DNA of 64,000 nt from NCBI GenBank assembly GCA_937136415.1, contig CAKZOK010000105.1:24001-88000 (forward strand), in the 5' to 3' direction. The DNA comes from an uncultured Cytophagales bacterium (GTDB lineage Bacteria; Bacteroidota; Bacteroidia; Cytophagales; Bernardetiaceae). Position 1 is the first letter of the stretch, and the number at the start of each line of letters is the position of its first letter. Position numbers and translations under genes: made by a program. Below are positions 35,962 to 45,368 of this stretch, piece after piece. The notes under the pieces were generated by a model. The model searched no databases. It saw nothing but the letters and a program-made list of their open reading frames with translations, and had not been told where the DNA came from.

Positions 35962-38484
35962 ATGTACGTAATCAAGCGAGATGGCAGGAAAGAAGAGGTA
36001 ATTATGCAAAAAATTACAGCCAGAATAGAAAGGCTTTGTGATAATTTGGATACTCGTTATATCAAACCCAAAGAAATTACTTATAAAGTTTTGGCAGGGC
36101 TTTATGACAATGTAACAACCATAGAACTAGATGAGCTTGCAGCCGAAACAGCAGCAACAATGGCAACTGTTCATCCAGATTATGCAATTTTGGCTTCAAG
36201 AATTGCTATTTCGAATCTTCATAAAGAAACTAAAGATGCTTTTTCGGATACGATTGAAGAGCTTTATAATTATGTAAACCCAAAAACAAATGAGCCAGCA
36301 GGGCTTATTTCTGACGAAGTAGTACAGGTAGTTCGAAAGTATGCTCACGTTCTTAATCAGGCTATTGATTATGGTAGAGATTATGAATATGACTATTTTG
36401 GTTTCAAAACTTTAGAGCGTTCTTATCTTTTGCGCCTTAATGGAAAAGTAACCGAACGCCCTCAACAAATGATTATGCGTGTTTCGGTTGGGATTCATGG
36501 AGCTGATATTGATGCAGCCATCAAAACATATCACTTAATGGCAGAGCGTTGGTTTACACATGCCACTCCGACACTTTTTAATTCGGGAACTCCTAAGCCT
36601 CAAATGTCTTCTTGTTTTTTATTAGAAATACAAGATGATAGCGTTGATGGAATTTATGACACCTTAAAACAGTGTGCCAAAATTTCTCAATCGGCTGGTG
36701 GAATTGGTGTAAGTGTGCATAATGTACGTGCGACAGGTTCGTATATCCGTGGTACAAATGGCTACTCAAACGGAATTGTACCGATGCTAAAAGTATTTAA
36801 TGATACAGCTCGTTATATTGACCAAGGAGGGAACAAACGCAAAGGAGCTTTTGCAGTTTATTTAGAACCATGGCATGCCGATGTTTTTGAATTTTTGGAT
36901 TTGAAGAAAAATCATGGAAAAGAAGAAGCTAGAGCAAGAGATTTGTTTTATGCTTTATGGATTTCGGATATTTTTATGAAACGTGTTCAAGAAGATGGAG
37001 AATGGTCATTATTTTGTCCGAATGAAGCAAGAGGTTTGTCAGATTGTTATGGAAAAGAACATGAAGAACTTTATCTAAGATACGAAATAGAAGGAAAAGC
37101 AAAGAAAACAATTAGAGCGCAAGAGCTTTGGTTTGCTATTTTAGAGTCGCAAATCGAAACAGGAACGCCTTACATGTTGTATAAAGACCACGCAAACAAC
37201 AAATCAAATCAGAAAAATCTAGGTACAATCAAATCATCAAATCTTTGTACCGAAATAATGGAATATACTGCGCCTGATGAAGTAGCAGTTTGTAATTTGG
37301 CAAGTATTGCTCTTCCCAAATTTGTGATTGATAATGGACATGGACTTGAATTTAATCATGAGCTTCTCTATGATGTAACCTATCAAGCAACTGTAAATCT
37401 TAACAGAATTATTGATAGAAATTATTATCCTATCGAAGAAGCTCGTAAATCAAACTTTCGTCATCGCCCTATTGGATTGGGTGTACAGGGGTTGGCAGAT
37501 ACGTTTATTATGCTTCGTATGCCTTTTGAATCTGAAGAAGCTGCAAAATTGAACAAAGAAATTTTTGAAACCATGTATTTTTCTGCCATGACGGCTTCTA
37601 AAGATGTGGCAATCAAAGAGGGAGCGTATGAAACCTTTGAAGGTTCACCTCTTTCGAAAGGACAATTTCAATTTGATTTGTGGAATGTAGATGAAGATTA
37701 TCATTCTGGGCGATGGAATTGGGAAGAGCTTAGAGAAGAGGTAATGAAAAATGGCGTTAGAAATTCGCTTTTACTTGCGCCTATGCCAACAGCTTCGACT
37801 TCACAGATTTTGGGAAATAATGAATGTTTTGAGCCTTATACTTCAAATATTTATGTTCGTCGTGTGCTTTCAGGGGAATTTGTTGTGGTAAACAAACATC
37901 TTCTAAAAGATTTGATTGAAATTGATATGTGGGACGATGAAATGAAAAATGAATTGATTGCAGCAAACGGCTCGGTTCAGAATATTGACCGTATTCCTCA
38001 AGAATTGAAAGATATTTACAAAACCGTTTGGGAAATTAGTCAGCGTACAATTATTGATATGTCGGCTGATAGAGGAGCTTATATTTGCCAAAGTCAGAGC
38101 TTGAATGTTCATATTCAGAACCCTACTTTTGGCAAACTAACATCTATGCACTTCCATGCTTGGAAAAAAGGCTTGAAAACAGGAATGTATTATCTTCGTA
38201 CAAAAGCTGCTGCTGATGCAATCAAATTTACTGTTGATAAAGATGCTTTGAGTACAGGAATAAATAATGATAATAAAGAAAAAGCTGAGAAGATAGTTGC
38301 TCAAAGCAATGAAGAAGTATTAGAAATGGCAGGAAACATGGACATGGAAGAGCAATCAAATCTTGCACTTGCCAGAATCCACAAACGCCAAAACGGACAA
38401 GCACAAGAAGAACAATTAAAAGATGATTTGGGAGGAGCAGCTTGCTCACTAGACGATGAAGATTGCCTAACTTGTGGTAGTTAA
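35962..38484 (+). CDS. nrdA: Ribonucleoside-diphosphate reductase, large subunit (class I)
   Basis: 840 residues. An ATP-cone covers about 1-90 ([22 protein letters not shown]). Catalytic residues: Cys218 (SSCFLLE) pairs with Cys444 (VAVCNLAS), Cys429 is the thiyl site with Asn427 and Glu431 (SNLCTEI), and the [20 protein letters not shown] loop is intact. The C-terminal redox pair is Cys835-x-x-Cys838 (CLTCGS). It reduces ribonucleotides to deoxyribonucleotides with the small subunit NrdB, which is not next to it in this window. The ATP-cone implies dATP feedback control. A terminator follows immediately. Confidence 0.97.
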   Translation: MYVIKRDGRKEEVIMQKITARIERLCDNLDTRYIKPKEITYKVLAGLYDNVTTIELDELAAETAATMATVHPDYAILASRIAISNLHKETKDAFSDTIEELYNYVNPKTNEPAGLISDEVVQVVRKYAHVLNQAIDYGRDYEYDYFGFKTLERSYLLRLNGKVTERPQQMIMRVSVGIHGADIDAAIKTYHLMAERWFTHATPTLFNSGTPKPQMSSCFLLEIQDDSVDGIYDTLKQCAKISQSAGGIGVSVHNVRATGSYIRGTNGYSNGIVPMLKVFNDTARYIDQGGNKRKGAFAVYLEPWHADVFEFLDLKKNHGKEEARARDLFYALWISDIFMKRVQEDGEWSLFCPNEARGLSDCYGKEHEELYLRYEIEGKAKKTIRAQELWFAILESQIETGTPYMLYKDHANNKSNQKNLGTIKSSNLCTEIMEYTAPDEVAVCNLASIALPKFVIDNGHGLEFNHELLYDVTYQATVNLNRIIDRNYYPIEEARKSNFRHRPIGLGVQGLADTFIMLRMPFESEEAAKLNKEIFETMYFSAMTASKDVAIKEGAYETFEGSPLSKGQFQFDLWNVDEDYHSGRWNWEELREEVMKNGVRNSLLLAPMPTASTSQILGNNECFEPYTSNIYVRRVLSGEFVVVNKHLLKDLIEIDMWDDEMKNELIAANGSVQNIDRIPQELKDIYKTVWEISQRTIIDMSADRGAYICQSQSLNVHIQNPTFGKLTSMHFHAWKKGLKTGMYYLRTKAAADAIKFTVDKDALSTGINNDNKEKAEKIVAQSNEEVLEMAGNMDMEEQSNLALARIHKRQNGQAQEEQLKDDLGGAACSLDDEDCLTCGS

Positions 38485-38504
38485 TTACCTCTAATTTGAA
38501 TTAT

Positions 38505-38542
38505 AAAAAAGCCTAGAAAATTTGATTTTCTAGGCTTTTTTT
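38505..38542. terminator. Intrinsic terminator after nrdA
   Basis: AAAAAAGCCTAGAAAA pairs with TTTTCTAGGCTTTTTT around TTTGA. It sits directly in front of the mini-element at 38547. Confidence 0.88.
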
Positions 38543-38546
38543 GTTA

Positions 38547-38691
38547 GTGGTGTTGTAAAAAGTATGATAAGTTATTTGGTTGTTGGTGTCGCTTCGCTAA
38601 AACACCAATAACGGCATTGTGGGTAGTTTTTAGTTGTATAATTTTGCTATTCTAAAATGCTTTAAAAAAATCATACTTTGTGTAACACCAC
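38547..38691. repeat. MITE-like element, GTGGTGTTG family, copy 1
   Basis: 145 bases with imperfect terminal inverted repeats of about 22 bases (GTGGTGTTG..AAAGTATGAT and ATCATACTTT..AACACCAC). Inside, GTTGTTGGTGT pairs with the ACACCAATAACG stretch, a nested hairpin (GGTGTcgcttcgctaaaACACC). It is nearly identical to 49465-49610, with about five differences. It lies between the nrdA terminator and the regulator gene. Confidence 0.85.
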
Positions 38692-38713
38692 CTTTTGTTT
38701 ATTTATTAAGAGT

Positions 38714-40054
38714 CTATTTTTCTAGTTCATATTCTTGCATTTTTCTATAAAGCGTGGTTAGTCCAATACCTAATATTTTTGCTGTTTCGGATTTATTATT
38801 TTCTGTATGTGCCAAAACTCGCTTCATGTGATGCCTTTCTACTTCTGCAAGGCTTGTAAGTGGTGTAATTATAGTTCCATTAGTTGCTCCTGTTTGCCCA
38901 AACAATAATACCTCTGGGGTAAGTTGGTCATCGGACATAATAACGGCTCTTTCGATTACATTTTTGAGTTCTCTTACATTTCCCTTCCAATTATAGGTTT
39001 GAAGTTTTTCGATAAAATTTTGGTCAATGATAGGGCTTTTCTTTCCCATCTTTGAAGCAAAATGTTTTACAAAAAAGCGTGCTAATAATTCAATATCCCT
39101 TCCACATTCGATAAGAGGAGGCAAATTAATTTCGAAGACAGCCAAACGGTAATATAAATCTAATCTAAATTTATTTTCTTCTGCTTCCTTTAATAACTCT
39201 CGGTTGGTTGCAGCGAGGATTCTTGTCTGAATTTTGGTAACTTTTGTATCTCCTACTTTTATAAATTCGCCAGTTTCGAGAAAGCGCAATATTTTAGCTT
39301 GTAATTCTAAAGGCATTTCACCAATTTCATCTAAAAATACAGTTCCTCTATGCCCTTCTTCTAACAATCCTTTTTTATCTTTTGTAGCTCCTGTAAAAGC
39401 ACCTGTTTTGTAACCAAAGAGTTCTGATTCTAATAAATGAGGAGCAAAAGCACTACAATTTAGAGCCACAAAAGGTTCTTTTGCTCTATCACTTTCATAA
39501 TGAATTGCTTGAGCAAAAACTTCTTTTCCTGTTCCTGTTTCTCCTGTTAATAATACTGTTGTGGGAGTTGAGGCAACTCTTTTGGCTAGATTAATTGATT
39601 TTTTGAGGCTGTCAGATTCTCCAATTACAGAACTAAAACCCATACTGTTTTGCGCTTTATCTGTAATGGTGCTTAGGCGTTGTTGTAATCTTGCTTTTTC
39701 AATTCCGTTGGCAACTAATGGCAAAAGACGGTCATTATCATCACCTTTTGTAAGATAATTGAATGCACCATTTTGGATAGCTTTTACACCGTCTTTTATT
39801 GTTCCATAAGCCGTAATAACTATAATTTCGGTGTTTGGATATTTTTCTTTATAAGTTTTGGTAGCTTCTACACCATCACCATCTGGTAACTTTACATCTG
39901 TTAGGATAAGTTCAAACTCATCTTTTTCTAATGCTTTGTATGCCTCTGCAATATTTTTGGCTTGTGTAATATTGTATCCTTCTAACTTTAAAGTTCTTGT
40001 GAAGAGTTTTAATAATTGTTCTTCATCATCAATGAGTAATATTGAGCCTTCCAT
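38714..40054 (-). CDS. Sigma-54-dependent response regulator (NtrC family)
   Basis: 446 residues. Receiver: Asp9/Asp10, phosphoacceptor Asp53 and Lys103. AAA+ domain: Walker A GETGTGKE (171-178), GAFTGA at 218-223 (sigma-54 contact), Walker B FLDEIGEM (240-247) and the R-finger region FRLDLYYRL. The C-terminus (LAEVERHHMKRVLAHTENNKSETAKILGIGLTTLYRKMQE) is a Fis-type helix-turn-helix. It activates RNA polymerase with sigma-54 at distant sites when phosphorylated. Its start overlaps the end of the upstream sensor gene by 26 bases, so the two are translated together. The partner protein has no kinase domain. Confidence 0.96.
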   Translation of the reverse strand: MEGSILLIDDEEQLLKLFTRTLKLEGYNITQAKNIAEAYKALEKDEFELILTDVKLPDGDGVEATKTYKEKYPNTEIIVITAYGTIKDGVKAIQNGAFNYLTKGDDNDRLLPLVANGIEKARLQQRLSTITDKAQNSMGFSSVIGESDSLKKSINLAKRVASTPTTVLLTGETGTGKEVFAQAIHYESDRAKEPFVALNCSAFAPHLLESELFGYKTGAFTGATKDKKGLLEEGHRGTVFLDEIGEMPLELQAKILRFLETGEFIKVGDTKVTKIQTRILAATNRELLKEAEENKFRLDLYYRLAVFEINLPPLIECGRDIELLARFFVKHFASKMGKKSPIIDQNFIEKLQTYNWKGNVRELKNVIERAVIMSDDQLTPEVLLFGQTGATNGTIITPLTSLAEVERHHMKRVLAHTENNKSETAKILGIGLTTLYRKMQEYELEK

Positions 40055-41399
40055 TTAAGGTAGTATTAAATTTTTGAGTTGTATCTATAAGTTGATTTAT
40101 ATATTGCAGTGTTTCCTGATTTTTCTGCTTTTCTTGTTGTTGTTTCAATTTTACCAAATTACTTTCTAATTGATTAAGAAAAGAATTTGCTTGCATTTGG
40201 CTAATTTGAGGTTGTTTATTATTTACTTCCTTTACAGTAATAATATAACCAGCAAATTGTTTGTGTGTATTATTTGTTGTATAAAATTTTTGTTGAGTTA
40301 CCTGATATACATATTCTTGCTCTTGGTCTTTTATACGCAAAATACGTGAATGCTCTTCTTTTTCTTGAATCAATTCATTTTTTTCATTTGAATCATTTTC
40401 ATCAATCAAATAAGGCTTTAGAGTAGGTCCAATCAGTTTTCTCATCAAATTACTTTTGAGTGCCATATCAGGAGCATATTTTCCTATCCAACTTTTAGGC
40501 TGCCCTACTTTCATCAAATGAGCCAACAAATTATTGATAGCTGTTACTTTTAGGTTTTCATCTAATACCAAAACACCTTCTTGCAACTGATTCATGACAG
40601 CTTGTGTGTGCTGATTTTTGTGCATCAATTTGGCTACTGAAGATTTTTGGTGTTCTTTCAAACGACTTACCATTGTATTAAAACTAGAGGCAAGTAACCC
40701 TATTTCATCTTCTGATTTTGTCAAAAATTGTTGAGAATAATCATAATTAGCCACAGCCTGTAATTTTTCTTTTAAACGAACAAGAGGCTTTGTGATATAA
40801 ATTGGAAAGTATAAAATAAAGACAAAAGTAAGCCCAACGCTAAACAATCCTAGTGTGATTATAAATATTGAATTGTTGTCTGCAAACTCTTGAGTATGTG
40901 CGCTACGCAACAAAACAGTATTTTTATTTAATTTATAAATAAGCAAGATTTGATTTTTAGCCTCTTGATAAACAGGTTCTACTTCGTTTTTATAAGTCTT
41001 GATAGACAAATTATTTTTGCCTTGTGCTATTTCAAAATTAGAGATATAAGTAGCATATTTTTGGCGAAGTTTGGCTACTAATTTGGCTTCATTTTGTTCT
41101 GTAATATTAGAGGCTTGCAGTTCGAAATTATTATTAAAATTATCTTTAGCTTCCTTATATTTCTTTGTTGTTTGTAATGAATAATCAGGATTATATAACA
41201 TGGTTTGTTGTGCTTCTCTTGTTTCATCAAGAGCATTAAGCATCTGAACAGTATAATCTATTGAAGTAAAATTATCAGAGAGAATCTCCTCCGAGCTTTT
41301 GTCTAATTGATATACAGCATACCCACCAACCACTGCAAGTAGTGAAATCACTCCAAACAAAGTTATTAGTCCGACAAAAAGTTTGGTACGCAAGCGCAT
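40029..41399 (-). CDS. KinB-like sensor with HAMP and PAS domains but no kinase domain
   Basis: 456 residues. TM1 about 7-29, a helical periplasmic sensor (30-176), TM2 about 178-202, HAMP (203-262: PLVRLKEKLQAVANYDYSQQF...SEDEIGLLASSFNTMVSRLKEH) and a PAS-like domain (about 270-370: GVLVLDENLKVTAINNLLA). A Gln-rich helical tail then runs to the stop. The histidine phosphorylation box and HATPase domain of KinB/NtrY-type kinases are absent, and the frame ends cleanly inside the regulator's start. It presumably senses an envelope signal and may hand it to another kinase. A truncation by mutation is not seen. The minimum partner is the overlapping NtrC-like regulator. Confidence 0.85.
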   Translation of the reverse strand: MRLRTKLFVGLITLFGVISLLAVVGGYAVYQLDKSSEEILSDNFTSIDYTVQMLNALDETREAQQTMLYNPDYSLQTTKKYKEAKDNFNNNFELQASNITEQNEAKLVAKLRQKYATYISNFEIAQGKNNLSIKTYKNEVEPVYQEAKNQILLIYKLNKNTVLLRSAHTQEFADNNSIFIITLGLFSVGLTFVFILYFPIYITKPLVRLKEKLQAVANYDYSQQFLTKSEDEIGLLASSFNTMVSRLKEHQKSSVAKLMHKNQHTQAVMNQLQEGVLVLDENLKVTAINNLLAHLMKVGQPKSWIGKYAPDMALKSNLMRKLIGPTLKPYLIDENDSNEKNELIQEKEEHSRILRIKDQEQEYVYQVTQQKFYTTNNTHKQFAGYIITVKEVNNKQPQISQMQANSFLNQLESNLVKLKQQQEKQKNQETLQYINQLIDTTQKFNTTLNGRLNITH

Positions 41400-41739
41400 A
41401 AAAAATAATAGATTTGAAAAATGGTAATTTAATTTTATAACTATATATATTCATGTCTTGTGCCGAAATCTAAATGCATGCAATAAAATATTAAAAAAAC
41501 AGCCTTTAAAACACATAATCCACTTTCTTGTAAAAAAAGGACAACAATAGAAAGAAACTCAACCCTACCAAAATGAAAAAATATTTTTTCATTTTGGTAA
41601 AGAAATAATAGAAATAAATCTTTTGTTGAAGCAATAAAAATGAATAAATACGTGCAAAATCATAAAATGCAATATTTTCATTACCTTTGTTAAACAAAAC
41701 AATCTTATATTTTGCTTATCTAATCAAAAAAACAGAATA
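41400..41739. other. Intergenic region with a 34-bp perfect palindrome
   Basis: 340 bases between two minus-strand genes, A/T-rich. It contains the palindrome at 41566-41599. A 63-residue frame across it is low-complexity and not supported. Confidence 0.5.
41566..41599. terminator. 34-bp perfect palindrome, probable terminator or protein site
   Basis: TACCAAAATGAAAAAAT at 41566-41582 is exactly the reverse complement of 41583-41599. It lies 140 bases past the stop of dtd and could end that transcript. The A/T tracts at the centre give no loop, so a protein-binding site is also possible. Confidence 0.5.
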
Positions 41740-42195
41740 TTATATTTTATAATTTTCTGTGTCTATACAAATAGTTACAGGACCATCATTGAGTAAATCT
41801 ACTTTCATATCTGCTCCAAATTCTCCTGTTTGTATAGGTTTTTGCAATTTTTCTTCTATTGCTTTTATCATCTGTTCATACAATGGAATCGCCAGAGTAG
41901 CAGGAGCAGAATCGCTAAAAGAAGGACGATTTCCTTTTTTTACATTGGCATATAATGTAAACTGACTGACAAGCAATATATCAGCATCTAAATCTTTTAC
42001 TGAAAAATTCATTTTATCATTTTGGTCAGAAAAAATACGTAATCCAACGATTTTTTTACTAAGCCATTCAATGGTTTTTGGTGTATCAGTAGCCGAAATA
42101 CCTAAAAATATCAGCAAACCATCTTTTATTTCACTAATTACTTTGTCTTCTACTGTTACAGAGGCTCGTTTAACTCGTTGAATTAATGCTATCAT
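41740..42195 (-). CDS. dtd: D-aminoacyl-tRNA deacylase
   Basis: 151 residues. MIALIQRVKRASVTVEDKVISEI is the family's opening, SQFTLYA (about 75-81) and GPVTICID (NDGPVTI near the end) are the two active-site loops with the Gly-Pro motif. The enzyme removes D-amino acids wrongly attached to tRNA. Length is normal. It is a single gene. Confidence 0.96.
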   Translation of the reverse strand: MIALIQRVKRASVTVEDKVISEIKDGLLIFLGISATDTPKTIEWLSKKIVGLRIFSDQNDKMNFSVKDLDADILLVSQFTLYANVKKGNRPSFSDSAPATLAIPLYEQMIKAIEEKLQKPIQTGEFGADMKVDLLNDGPVTICIDTENYKI

Positions 42196-42320
42196 ATTCT
42201 AATAAATATCAATATTTTGATAAAATTTTAAATTATTTTATTTTGGGATAAAATTGGTCTAAGGTAAATATAATTTTATTTTTGTAAAAATAAATAGCCT
42301 TATCACAATAAGTTGAGTAA

Positions 42321-42356
42321 GAAGTTATTTAAGAATGGCTATTTTTAAACAACTTC
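42321..42356. repeat. GAAGTT-family mini hairpin
   Basis: GAAGTTATTTAA at 42321-42332 pairs with TTAAACAACTTC at 42345-42356 with one mismatch. The tips match the terminal repeats of the elements at 940 and 60013, so this looks like a minimal or deleted copy. Confidence 0.5.
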
Positions 42357-42411
42357 TAAATGAATAATTACACAAAAAATTAATATTCATTAATTTTGTA
42401 GCATTAAATAG

Positions 42412-42541
42412 TATCACGGTTATTTTTGTATAAAATGTTTTTGTGCATTCATTTGTTTACAAACGAATATAAAACTTCCTCAAAAACATCAAGGTTCAGT
42501 TTTGACAAGCTGAACAGACATAGCAAGAATCAATCGTGATA
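42412..42541. repeat. TATCACG-ended palindromic element
   Basis: TATCACGGTT at the left end (42412-42421) pairs with AATCGTGATA at the right end (42532-42541). GTTCAG/CTGAAC at 42494-42515 makes an inner hairpin. The right tip plus 7 bases outside recurs exactly at 12182-12198. Confidence 0.55.
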
Positions 42542-42602
42542 ATCTTTATTATTTACACTCACTTTTTGTAATTTATTATCTATTATCAAAAAAATATTAA
42601 TC

Positions 42603-42998
42603 ATGGCAAAACTACATCAATTCGAAACTATAAAAAAAGACCTAAAAACATTACGCTCTCATGAAGCAAAACTAGCTCATTTTATGAAACTAGACGACCA
42701 AGGAGGGCAAATAAGCTATATGCAACCCAGTATTATGGGAAATGGCGAATATGGAACACAAATTCGTTTTTATATTCGTGTAGATGAGCTTTATTATTCT
42801 GCTTTACTTACTCTTCCAAGTGCCAAAAATGTACAAAAAGTACTAAAAAAGGTATGTAGAAAAGGCTTTAAATTTTTAGAAAAAAATGAAGATGATATAC
42901 GAATAGATTTTTTGGACATCAAACACCCCGACGACCTCCTAACAGTACACAAAAGAACTTTAGAAGAAGTCTGTAAAGATAATAATAACTGGAAATAA
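42603..42998 (+). CDS. Hypothetical protein
   Basis: 131 residues, cytoplasmic, no known family. A helical N-terminus (MAKLHQFETIKKDLKTLRSHEAKLAHF) precedes mixed strands (TQIRFYIRVDELYYSALLTLPSAKNVQKVLKKVCRKGFKFL) and an acidic/basic C-terminal part. Ordinary codon use and a clear ATG support a real gene. No neighbour suggests a job. Confidence 0.6.
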   Translation: MAKLHQFETIKKDLKTLRSHEAKLAHFMKLDDQGGQISYMQPSIMGNGEYGTQIRFYIRVDELYYSALLTLPSAKNVQKVLKKVCRKGFKFLEKNEDDIRIDFLDIKHPDDLLTVHKRTLEEVCKDNNNWK

Positions 42999-43010
42999 AC
43001 TGTTTTGATG

Positions 43011-43053
43011 GGTTAATCACACCAAAAAATATTCAAATTAGGTGCGATTAACC
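43011..43053. other. Hairpin of unknown role
   Basis: GGTTAATCACACC pairs with GGTGCGATTAACC with one mismatch around a 17-base loop. No T tract follows, so it may be a weak bidirectional terminator between the hypothetical gene and accD. Confidence 0.45.
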
Positions 43054-43080
43054 TATAAAATCATAGAAAGAGCTACCCTG

Positions 43081-43938
43081 TTATTTGTTTTTGTTAGGGT
43101 TAATCCAAATCATTTTTAATAATGAAGTTAGTTTGGATTTTAATTCTCTTCTATCAACAATAAAATCTAAAAAACCGTGGTCTTTTACAAATTCTGCTGT
43201 TTGAAAGCCTTTGGGAAGGTCTTTTCCAATCGTTTCACGAATTACTCTAGGGCCTGCAAAACCAATAAGTGCATCAGGTTCGGCAATATTAAAATCTCCT
43301 AACATAGCAAAACTTGCCGTTACTCCTCCTGTGGTTGGGTTAGTAAGCAAAGAAATATAAGGAATTTTGCCCTCTGAAAGTAAAGATAATTTTGCTGATG
43401 TTTTAGCCATTTGCATAAGTGAAAAACCAGCCTCCATCATGCGTGCGCCACCCGATTGAGAAATGACAAGCAAAGGAATACGGTTTTCTAAGCAGTAATC
43501 GGCAGCACGAGCAATTTTTTCTCCTACAACAGCTCCCATAGAACCTCCAATATACTTAAAATTCATTGCTGTTATCATAAAATCAATACCATTCATTTTG
43601 CCAAAAGCACTTTGAGCAGCTTCATTGACACCTGATTTTTCATTAGCTGCCTTAATTCGCTGTTCATACGTTTTGGTATCCTTAAAATTTAGAGGGTTGA
43701 GAGGAGTAAGGTTCGTATTTATTTCTGTATATTTTCCCTCATCAAATAAAATCTCAAAATATTGTTGGGGAGTGATAGTCAAATGATAATTATCATCTGG
43801 ACAAACCCAGTTATTTTCTTTCAATTCTTTTTTAAGAATAATTGTTCCACTAGGTGTTTTGAACCACATATTCGGAGAATCACGCTTTTCATTGGTAGGC
43901 GTGGTAATATTTTTATTTTTTCGATGAAACCAAGACAT
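43081..43938 (-). CDS. accD: Acetyl-CoA carboxylase, carboxyltransferase beta subunit
   Basis: 285 residues. FKYIGGSMGAVVGEKIARAADYCLENRIPLLVISQSGGARMMEAGFSLMQMAKTSAKL, then PYISLLTNPTTGGVTASFAMLGDFNIAEPDALIGFAGPRVI, are the carboxyltransferase core. With AccA it makes malonyl-CoA from acetyl-CoA using biotinylated AccB. The usual N-terminal four-cysteine zinc ribbon is degenerate: W-F-K-T-P-S-G replaces W-x-K-C-P-x-C, and V-C-P-D-D-N-Y-H has one Cys only. I believe this loss is a lineage trait of Bacteroidota. accA is not adjacent. Confidence 0.95.
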   Translation of the reverse strand: MSWFHRKNKNITTPTNEKRDSPNMWFKTPSGTIILKKELKENNWVCPDDNYHLTITPQQYFEILFDEGKYTEINTNLTPLNPLNFKDTKTYEQRIKAANEKSGVNEAAQSAFGKMNGIDFMITAMNFKYIGGSMGAVVGEKIARAADYCLENRIPLLVISQSGGARMMEAGFSLMQMAKTSAKLSLLSEGKIPYISLLTNPTTGGVTASFAMLGDFNIAEPDALIGFAGPRVIRETIGKDLPKGFQTAEFVKDHGFLDFIVDRRELKSKLTSLLKMIWINPNKNK

Positions 43939-44176
43939 AGTAGGGAGTAATTTTTTAGTTGAATATTACAAGGAATCGAAAGGCAAAGTTAAACAATTCT
44001 ATTTAAAAATAATTATTTCAAAATAAAGGTTATTGTATCTTCTCAAAGGTTCATTCAATTATTAAAATAATTTTATGCTTATTCTGTTAGAAGTTTTGTC
44101 TTATTTGACCTTGCGCAGTTTTTGGGAGAGTATAAATAACAAACGACATTTCATTTTTAAGACTCTACTTCTTTTT

Positions 44177-45313
44177 TTATTTTTCTTGTGTTGTTTCTGT
44201 TCGTTGAAGTTTGAAAGTAAATTGAGTTCCTTCTCCTATTTTACTTTTAACACTTATTTTAGAGTTATGTTTTTCGATGATATGTTTCACAATAGCTAAA
44301 CCCAAGCCAGTGCCTCCCTCTTGTTTCGAACGGCTTTTTTCTATTCTATAAAAACGCTCAAAAATCCGTATCAGATGTTCTGCTTCAATTCCATTTCCAT
44401 CATCTTTTATACTGATTTTTAAGTTTTTTGTGGTTTGGATAAGCCTTACTATTATTGTTCCATTTTCTTTTCCATATTTAATTGCATTCATAATTAGATT
44501 TATCAAAACTTGCCTAATACGGTTGTAGTCAGCATAAACATAAATTCCTTCTTCATACTGACTAACCAATTTGAGTGTAACTCCACGTTTTTCGGCTTTA
44601 CTTTCAAGCTGTTCGAATACTTCTAAAACCTGCTCTTGCATTTCATATTCCTCCAGACGCATCGTAATATCCCCCGATTCTATTTGAGAAAGTGTCAATA
44701 AATCTTCCACTAAAGCAGCCAGAGCCGTCAAACTTCGTGCAGCTTTTCCCAAAAATGAATAACGCACATTTTTATCATCAACAGCACCATCAAGCAGGGT
44801 AAGAATAAAACCTTGTGCCGAAAAAATCGGTGTTTTTAGCTCATGAGAAACATCTGCAATAAATTCTCTTCGAAATGCTTCCATGCGTTTGAGTTCATCA
44901 ATTTCTTTTTGTTTTTCTCCTGCGTATGCTGTAATTTCTTGATTTACTCTTCGAATAGGGTTGGCAGAAGGGAGAAGTTCAGAAGAAGGAGGCACAAATT
45001 TAAAATCCTTCTTTTTTATTTTTGATAATTTACTATAAACATTATTAATTTCCTTAAAGATAAGAAATTCAAATGCAATATAAATTAATATAAAAGAAGA
45101 TGAAAAAGAAACCAAAAAGCATACAGATAAAGCAACAGAACTAACATCAGGAATCAAAGACAAAAAAGCACTTGTTACACTACTTACCAAAAGAGAAAGT
45201 ATAATTGCAACAGCTCTAGCACTTACCAAAGAACGTTTGATAGCATTCATCAATCTATCAAAAATGCTTTGGCTTTTGGTTTCTTGTATCAATTTATTTG
45301 TTTTTATTATCAT
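44177..45313 (-). CDS. Sensor histidine kinase (PhoR-like)
   Basis: 378 residues. Two membrane helices at about 32-54 and 60-86 with almost no periplasmic loop, so the signal is sensed within or near the membrane. HisKA: ADVSHELKTP with His157. ATPase: NLIMNAIKYG (N box), IKDDGNGIEAEHL (G1), FERFYR and GGTGLGLAIVKHI (G2). It autophosphorylates and passes phosphate to the regulator encoded 55 bases upstream on the same strand. PhoR-type phosphate control is the nearest match but not proven; no pst genes are nearby. Confidence 0.95.
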   Translation of the reverse strand: MIIKTNKLIQETKSQSIFDRLMNAIKRSLVSARAVAIILSLLVSSVTSAFLSLIPDVSSVALSVCFLVSFSSSFILIYIAFEFLIFKEINNVYSKLSKIKKKDFKFVPPSSELLPSANPIRRVNQEITAYAGEKQKEIDELKRMEAFRREFIADVSHELKTPIFSAQGFILTLLDGAVDDKNVRYSFLGKAARSLTALAALVEDLLTLSQIESGDITMRLEEYEMQEQVLEVFEQLESKAEKRGVTLKLVSQYEEGIYVYADYNRIRQVLINLIMNAIKYGKENGTIIVRLIQTTKNLKISIKDDGNGIEAEHLIRIFERFYRIEKSRSKQEGGTGLGLAIVKHIIEKHNSKISVKSKIGEGTQFTFKLQRTETTQEK

Positions 45314-45368
45314 ACAATTAGCCTAAATGATTTTTATAGAAACAGGTTATTTTGTACAATTTTGATAA

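Larger units (their letters stand above)
42196..42602. other. Intergenic region holding two palindromic repeats
   Basis: 407 bases between dtd (minus) and a hypothetical (plus): a small hairpin at 42321-42356 and the element at 42412-42541. A TAATTTTG box at 42391-42398 fits the -7 consensus but has no clear -33 partner. Confidence 0.5.

Noticed and set aside
41506..41697. 63-residue frame between dtd and the sensor gene
   Set aside because: It spans the perfect palindrome, is Phe/Tyr/Lys-rich low-complexity sequence, and has no homology-like pattern.
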